Assembly: GCA_016808115.1 (NCBI GenBank)
Contig: JAEQBH010007368.1
Span: forward strand, 55,722-119,721
Source of the DNA: Tetrastigma voinierianum
Lineage: Eukaryota; Streptophyta; Magnoliopsida; Vitales; Vitaceae
DNA: 64,000 bases
Direction of reading: 5' to 3'
In this document: in pieces, positions 58,900-64,000 of the stretch
Position numbering within the stretch: the first letter of the stretch is position 1
Layout: the number at the start of each line of letters is the position of its first letter
Position numbers and translations under genes: made by a program
Notes under the pieces: generated by a model
Told to the model about the DNA's origin: nothing
Seen by the model: the letters and a program-made list of their open reading frames with translations, nothing else
The model's database searches: none

Positions 58900-59540
58900 G
58901 TATAACTCCTATATTTTGGTTCTTGTTCCTAAAAATTATTATTGATAACAGTTTTTGAAAATATAAAGAATACTAGCTTGGTGCTGTTATCATTCTCTTA
59001 ATTAATTGTTTTTTATGTTTTATGTTTTCAGAAGAGAAAAAAAAAAATAATTGGGAAGACAAACATGTTTTTCTTTGTTTTGGTCTAAAATGAGTTTCTT
59101 TAAGAAAAAGTGGGAAGGTTATATTTAAAATTTGGATTATTTATGGTTTAATCAAACATTTCATATATTTATTATAATTTTAACTTCTTTTGTTCGAAAT
59201 TTTATTGAATCAGTTTTTGTTTTACTAATAATTTGAGTAAAATTCATACAATATTTTTTAATATATTCATAAATCAAATAATCAATATAAGTAAAACCAA
59301 TATTTTTCATCTTTAGTTGAGATTTGAAAATTCAATTGAACATTACAAACTATCCATATTCCCTTGTGTATTGATGAACACTTCGGTATTCATTGTTTTG
59401 TTCTTGTTAATAAATATAATAATAGTGACAGATCGATTGTAGAAATGATGAACTATAAATAATGTTTATCAAGAAAGCATAAAGTTCATAGATGAAACTA
59501 TAAATAATGTTGTAAAAGCATAAAATTATGTTAGAAGTTT
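58900..59540. other. AT-rich spacer, no feature seen
   Basis: Between the gene and the second copia element. Only A/T homopolymers noticed. Confidence 0.4.
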
Positions 59541-59700
59541 TGAAGAAGACAAAACGTACCTCAATTAGAAAATGTTTGTCAGAGCACTAAAGTATATTGA
59601 GTTTGAAGAAGACAAAACATGTCTCAATTAACTTGATAATGTTTGTGAAAGCATTAGAAGTTTTGAAGAGAGAACAAAACATGTTTCAATTAACTTGAAA
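59540..59700. repeat. ~60-bp tandem repeat, three copies
   Basis: Imperfect units containing TTTGAAGAAGACAAAAC and CTCAATTAACTTGA followed by AATGTTTGTCAGAGCA-type sequence. It lies within or next to the 3' LTR of the second copia element. Confidence 0.55.
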
Positions 59701-59749
59701 GCAACAAACATACGTCAAATTAAAAGATAAATAGCTATACAAATGAGGA

Positions 59750-59936
59750 TAAGAGGGGGCAGGCGTAATTGGGAACAGAAAAATTGAAATTCTCAACAAT
59801 AAATTAGTGAAATAGCTCAACAAAGTCTTTATAGGTATAGGCTTGTCTAGTCCTAAAATGAAACAAAATCTAGAGTGTTAAGAAAAAAGAAATTCTACCA
59901 ATAATAGGAAACAATTTAATTTAACATCCCCCTCAA
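59750..59936 (-). repeat. Start of 3' LTR of copia copy 2
   Basis: Minus strand begins TGTTAAATTAAATTG right after the polypurine tract and holds a TATA-like CTATAAAG (rc of 59,827-59,834). The far end of the LTR to the left could not be placed. Confidence 0.6.
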
Positions 59937-59964
59937 ACTCACGATGTGGCTGCTATAAGCATTA

Positions 59965-60670
59965 AGAGTTTTTCAACTATAAAACGAAAATGAAAAACAT
60001 AATGTGACTTGGTAAAGAGAATTTGCCAAGCTTCTAGAAGAAGAAGCAGGCAAAGTAGTAGAATATCTTGAAGTGTAGCGTGTTAAGGTATGAAAATCCA
60101 ATTTCAATGTGTTTGGTTCGTTCATGAAAAACCGAGTTGTGAGAAATCTGAATAGCACTTTTGTAGTCACAATACATAGGAGTGGGATGAGAAAGAAATA
60201 CTCCCCTTTTAAGTAACCAGTGTAACCCCGGACAATCTCTTTGGTAGTAGATGTGTATACGATATTTCTTGGTTGAAGTTAGAGAAACAATGGATTGCTT
60301 CTTACTTTTCTAGAAATAAGATAATCACCTAAAAAGATACAAAAACCTGATAACATATTTGATCAATGGGGTCCCTTTACGCCATAATTAGCATTAGAGT
60401 ATACACATAGCTCGAGAGGAGGTACATGAAGAAGTAGAAGACTATGAAGGCGTACCTCGAGATGCATGAAATAAGGGGAAGAATAGTACACTGATAAACT
60501 ATAGTGGGAGCCGACAATCGACAAGCAAACGCAAACAACAAAAACAATAGCAGGACACGTAATAGTAAGATATACCAAGCTTCCCGACAATGATATGATA
60601 TAATCTGGGATATGACAAAAGGCACACATTAGAAGGAATACTTTCATTAACACCTGATAGAGTATCACTT
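59965..60670 (-). pseudogene. pol: copia RNase H relic, copy 2
   Basis: YIISLSGSLVYLTITCPAIV (60,610-60,550) corresponds to the reverse transcriptase/RNase H junction of copia elements; an LELCVYSNANYG stretch (60,405-60,370) corresponds to the RNase H start with decayed Asp residues. After a gap, an HNSVFHERTKHIEI-like block near 60,140-60,090 marks its end. Part of RNase H appears deleted around 60,360-60,180. Confidence 0.75.
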
Positions 60671-61360
60671 GATCTTATTATACGTTAAGTCTAGCCCACT
60701 CAAGAATATTTGCAACATATTTTGGTTAAGAAAGAAGATAACCTCTAGGTGAATAGGCTACCTCAATACCTAGGAAATATCGTAAAGGACCTAGATCCTT
60801 CATTTCAAATTGTTTCGCTAACTCTGCCTTCGAAACTGAAATACCATCAACATCATAACCAGTGATAATCATGTCATCAACATATAAAGAAAGGAATAAT
60901 CTGACACGCATCAGTACATTTAACAAGATAGTAGAATCTATAACTACTAGCGACCAAATTTGAAAAGGAGAGATCACAACAAAATTTCTCGAGCAGCACG
61001 AGGTGCTTGTTTAGGAAACATCTAATACCTTTCTAGGCTTGCAAACATACCGTGTAAATGCCGGAAGAATATTATAAATTTCTTCTTAGTCTCATTTAAG
61101 AAGGCATTTTTAGCAAAAAGCTAAGAGATACACCAGTGTCGAGTCGAAGCTACTACAATAAGAGTACGAACTTTAGTCATTTTTTCTTTAGGCTCAAAAG
61201 TCTCGTAATCCCATATGTGTGTGAATATCCTTTTATAACCAACCTAGCTTGAATTAACAGTAGATCCATCGAATTAGTCTTAATCTATACACTCTGATGA
61301 TAATAACAACACTCTTACTAAGAGTAGAAGACAAATCCGATACCTATCTCATACAGCGAG
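60671..61360 (-). pseudogene. pol: copia reverse transcriptase relic, copy 2
   Basis: The catalytic piece 60,977-60,726 reads LFLSLYVDDMIITGYDVDGI, followed by ELAKQFEMKDLGPLRYFLGI and EVAYSPRGYLLS, the canonical copia YVDD box and downstream blocks. A KSVV...RVYRLR-like block near 61,310-61,260 marks the domain start. Sequence between is shortened and in several frames, so the palm is incomplete despite an intact YVDD. Confidence 0.85.
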
Positions 61361-61435
61361 AAAATTCCTCATTCATAGCATCTTCTTAATAATGGATAAA
61401 GGTACTTGCACTTTATAGGAAGAAGGCTCAAAAAA

Positions 61436-62430
61436 TCAATGCATAGAAGCTAAAAATGAAGTAAAATATGAAGAATAACAAGAATAGACAAATTTTGGTG
61501 ATTTTGTGGACTTACAAACGCATGTGGATCGACATAGAGGTGGATCTACAATCTCAGATGGGGCTTGAGGGGCCATAGGAAGAGGGCTTAGGGTGTCCTG
61601 AAGGCAAAGTGTAATACACAGTAGAACTATTAGTAACAATACGTTCAGATATCTATGCGAAAGGGAAAATGAAAGAAAGAACATAAGAAGGGGTGTTGAA
61701 GTACTGAACTTGAGATGACAAGTTATTAGAATCTCGAATTGGTTAATCAGAAGAAGATCCTTAGCTAGTCAAGTCATGAATAGAAGATGGAATACAAAGG
61801 TATATGTTCGAGAAAAACAACATGACAGGACACATAAAGTTTTGGTAGTTGGATTAAACACAATACCCTTTTGACATTCACTATAACGAGAAAGACATAA
61901 AATAACATGTCGAGATGACAACTTGCTCGTTACACATGAGGTTTAGAGCAAACAGAACTGATAAAACTAGAAAAGAATAATCTAGGGCATGCCATATAAT
62001 TTCTCAAAATAAGAAATGCTTGAAACTATGAAGTTAATCAAGTTACAACACTAAGAACAACTTCTCCACTAAAAATTCACTAAGATAATGACAATACAAG
62101 AAGTCAAACAGTTTCAGCAATATGCACATGTTTTAACCGACACCATTTGCTTTCAAAGGGAGTATCGTACCGCCGAGTTTTGTTGCATTGTTCATCTAGT
62201 GAAGAGCAACTCAGAAATTTATTCGAAGTGCACTCCCCACCCAAATCACATAAGCATTTAATAGCTGTGAATGTTCAGTTTTACAAAAACCACAGGCTTT
62301 GTATATCTTCAGAATTCAAAACAATGTTTCATCAAACAAACTGACAATATCATTATGATCATCAATAAAGAAACATAATATTGAGACCCTCACTTTGTGG
62401 GAACAAGAGAGGGCCCCCATACATCATATT
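61436..62430 (-). pseudogene. int: copia integrase core and linker relic, copy 2
   Basis: DVWGPSLVPTK-like (62,420-62,385) starts the integrase core after pre-integrase. Core acidic motifs are decayed. The linker to reverse transcriptase is better: SIHDLTS, NLSSQVQYFNTPSYVLSF near 61,730-61,670 and MAPQAPSEIVDPPLCRSTCV near 61,590-61,530. Several frames. Confidence 0.65.
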
Positions 62431-62790
62431 AGATCGGATAAAATGGAAAAGAGGCAAACACTTGAATAAAAAGGTAAAGCTAAAAATTTTGCTAGTTTAC
62501 ATCTACTACAATCATAAACATCGTGAGTTTGTAACTTTCCTAAAGCCCCTGTGGATGCTAAAAATTTCAAACGAGAAAACGAAAAATGAGTAAGGTGATA
62601 ATGCCATAAATAAAAACTAGAAGGACTCAGCGAAGATGAAAAGCAATGATAAACTATAGTAGTAGTAGCAAGCACTTTTAACTCATCAGAAACATATAAT
62701 CCCCCTTCCCTGCTTGGCTTGTCCCGATCATTCTAAGGCGCAAAATCTACCTGAAAACAAGAAGAAGAAGAAAATGTGACTAAATTGCAA
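62424..62790 (-). pseudogene. copia protease end and pre-integrase relic, copy 2
   Basis: NLVTFSSSSCFQVDFAP near 62,780-62,733, then VSDELKVLATTTIVYHCFSS and LWHYHLTHFSFSRLKFLAST, GALGKLQTHDVYDCSRCKLA (62,600-62,490). The HX3H...CX2C spacing is the zinc-binding pre-integrase signature of copia. Confidence 0.8.
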
Positions 62791-62844
62791 AATCCTTGTG
62801 ACCAGCATAAGCAAGATTTAATGTGGGGTTGAAATGATAAACAA

Positions 62845-62845
62845 T

Positions 62846-62900
<55 letters not shown>
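62845..62900. repeat. (GA)n microsatellite
   Basis: About 27 GA units inside the copia coding region (minus-strand poly-Leu/Ser frame). An expansion within a dead element. Confidence 0.92.
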
Positions 62901-62979
62901 CCAAGGGTATGACGGAACTGACCTACTTAAAGGCGTAGGATTCTTAGCTCGGCGGTCATAACGGGAATAGAGGAACAAA

Positions 62980-64000
62980 TGAGACTTAGAAAGTCAACCA
63001 GAACAATCTGGAGACATATAGTGAAGCACCAGTGAGATCCATATAGAATACGACATACGAAGAATTATGAGTCGATTGACACATGGAAGAAGGCGAAGCA
63101 TAACGTAGGCGTAGAAGAGAAACTACAAAATTGCTCAGCTAGAGTGCGAGTTAGGGAAAGAACGTCACAGTTCTTCTTGTAGTATCAAAAGTATGTGTTA
63201 GTGCAAATATCTGAGTTGACAGTTTGATAAGTTTGACCAAGTTGACCAAGTTTGACTTTTAGAGGAGAATAGTTTTGGAGTTAACTAAAGACACCACATT
63301 TACGTAGGCCTCGTCGATGAGTTTCATAGGCCGAGGGCGAACGTCTGCAATCCGACTTACGGATAAAAAGTTATAACCCTGGTAATTTCAAACGGCAGTG
63401 TTTTATGATGTCAAAGCTGTCTTCAAACTTTTTTTTACAGCGACCTAGGCCCTATATAAGCATAACTTGTGATGCAAAGGAAACCTAGCCCCAAAGAAAC
63501 ACCTCTTGAGCTCCCCGAAGCTAGAAAAAATTCTCGAACTTGTGGACAGTGGGTCATTTGACCGTGCGGCTAGTGGAAGATTGCACAAAGGGCGCCACGG
63601 TCTACCTTTCTACTCGTAGCCTGAAGTCGCCACTTTGCGGACAAGCGGTGAGTGAAATTCTGACCAGCGGCCAGACGGGATCTGGCGGAGAAGACGACCC
63701 GGTACGCGCCCCGGTTTGTCAGTGGGATTTTAGATTTCCGGCCCGCCGGGCCACCCATAGCTCCTTTCCACCATTTTTGGACCCCTGAACTCATCTCACG
63801 TGGTCCTTTTTGCCCGATTCCTCACACGTTTGGAAGTTACAAAAGCGAAAAACAAAATCGGCGGAGGTTAGATGAGTTTTCCGGCCACCTGACTATTTGT
63901 TGAACCAAGGTAATGGTACCAATAGGTTCCTGGTCTCTTGGGCTTTCCATTTATGTGTGGTTTATTAATTTTGGACATCGTTTGGTTAGGTTTCCATTTT
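62980..64000 (+). mobile_element. Plus-oriented LTR, truncated by window end
   Basis: Contains CTCGTCGATGAGTTTCATAG, GCCGAGGGCGAACGTC and TTACGGATAAAAAGTTAT, phrases of the kind found in U3 of plant gypsy LTRs, then CTATATAAG at 63,452-63,460 and a GC-rich leader to the window edge. No coding motif. Assignment is by resemblance and promoter layout; the left end is approximate. Confidence 0.45.
63452..63460 (+). promoter_or_regulatory. TATA box of plus-oriented LTR
   Basis: CTATATAAG preceded by AGGCC and followed by a leader with CACCTCTTGAGCTCCCC. Would drive transcription rightward out of the window. Confidence 0.5.

Larger units (their letters stand above)
59750..62980 (-). mobile_element. 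Ty1/copia element (copy 2), 5' part missing
   Basis: On the minus strand: pre-integrase, integrase, reverse transcriptase, RNase H, polypurine tract (TTTGAGGGGGA, rc of 59,937-59,947) and LTR start TGTTAAAT at 59,936. The 5' LTR and most of gag are not recognised; sequence beyond 62,980 belongs to a different LTR. Domain sequence differs clearly from copia copy 1, so it is another lineage. Stops and frame changes throughout. Confidence 0.82.

Overview
This window is nuclear DNA from a flowering plant, most likely a repeat-rich eudicot; the species cannot be told from the sequence. The evidence is the set of plant-specific transposons (Ty3/gypsy Tekay-type chromovirus, Athila-like and Tat-like elements, Ty1/copia, CACTA, Mutator-like, hAT, LINE, Helitron) and one plant-specific gene of the phytocyanin family. 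There are no bacterial, organellar or RNA genes. Almost every transposon reading frame is broken by stops and indels.

Layout. 1-2,129: LTR-like remnant with a TCGCGA-rich array. 2,151-11,488: minus-strand Athila-like element with two ~1.55-kb LTRs, a broken gag-protease and no recognisable polymerase; its middle holds unidentified, partly very CpG-rich sequence. 11,489-27,568: one minus-strand copia element cut into pieces, first by a 9.95-kb Tekay-type chromovirus (11,815-21,767, LTRs ~2.5 kb, chromodomain) and again by a 4.75-kb CACTA-type element (22,566-27,320). 27,600-36,340: one plus-strand LINE split twice by Mutator-like elements (28,314-29,582 and 29,757-35,140), each with a perfect 9-bp target duplication; the second carries a ruined hAT transposon. 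37,953-40,450: solo LTR of a relative of the Tekay element, with a perfect 5-bp duplication. 40,840-55,029: 14.2-kb minus-strand Tat-like element with duplication AGATT, gag interrupted by another LTR-like insertion (~50.0-53.6 kb), and a 24-bp tandem array between pol and the 3' LTR. 55,245-56,872: foldback element, AT microsatellite and a short Helitron. 58.0-58.9 kb: the only host gene, an early nodulin-like/phytocyanin gene with promoter, one intron and poly(A) signal but two apparent frame breaks. 59.4-62.98 kb: second minus-strand copia element. 62.98-64.0 kb: part of a plus-oriented LTR.

No pathway or operon is present. The main content is an insertion stratigraphy that can be read at base level: removing an insertion plus one target-site copy often restores the reading frame of the older element (clearest for the LINE). 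The second theme is that several unrelated transposon families carry arrays of short CpG-containing palindromes (TCGCGA, GCGAAATTTTCGC-like, ACGACGTCGT).
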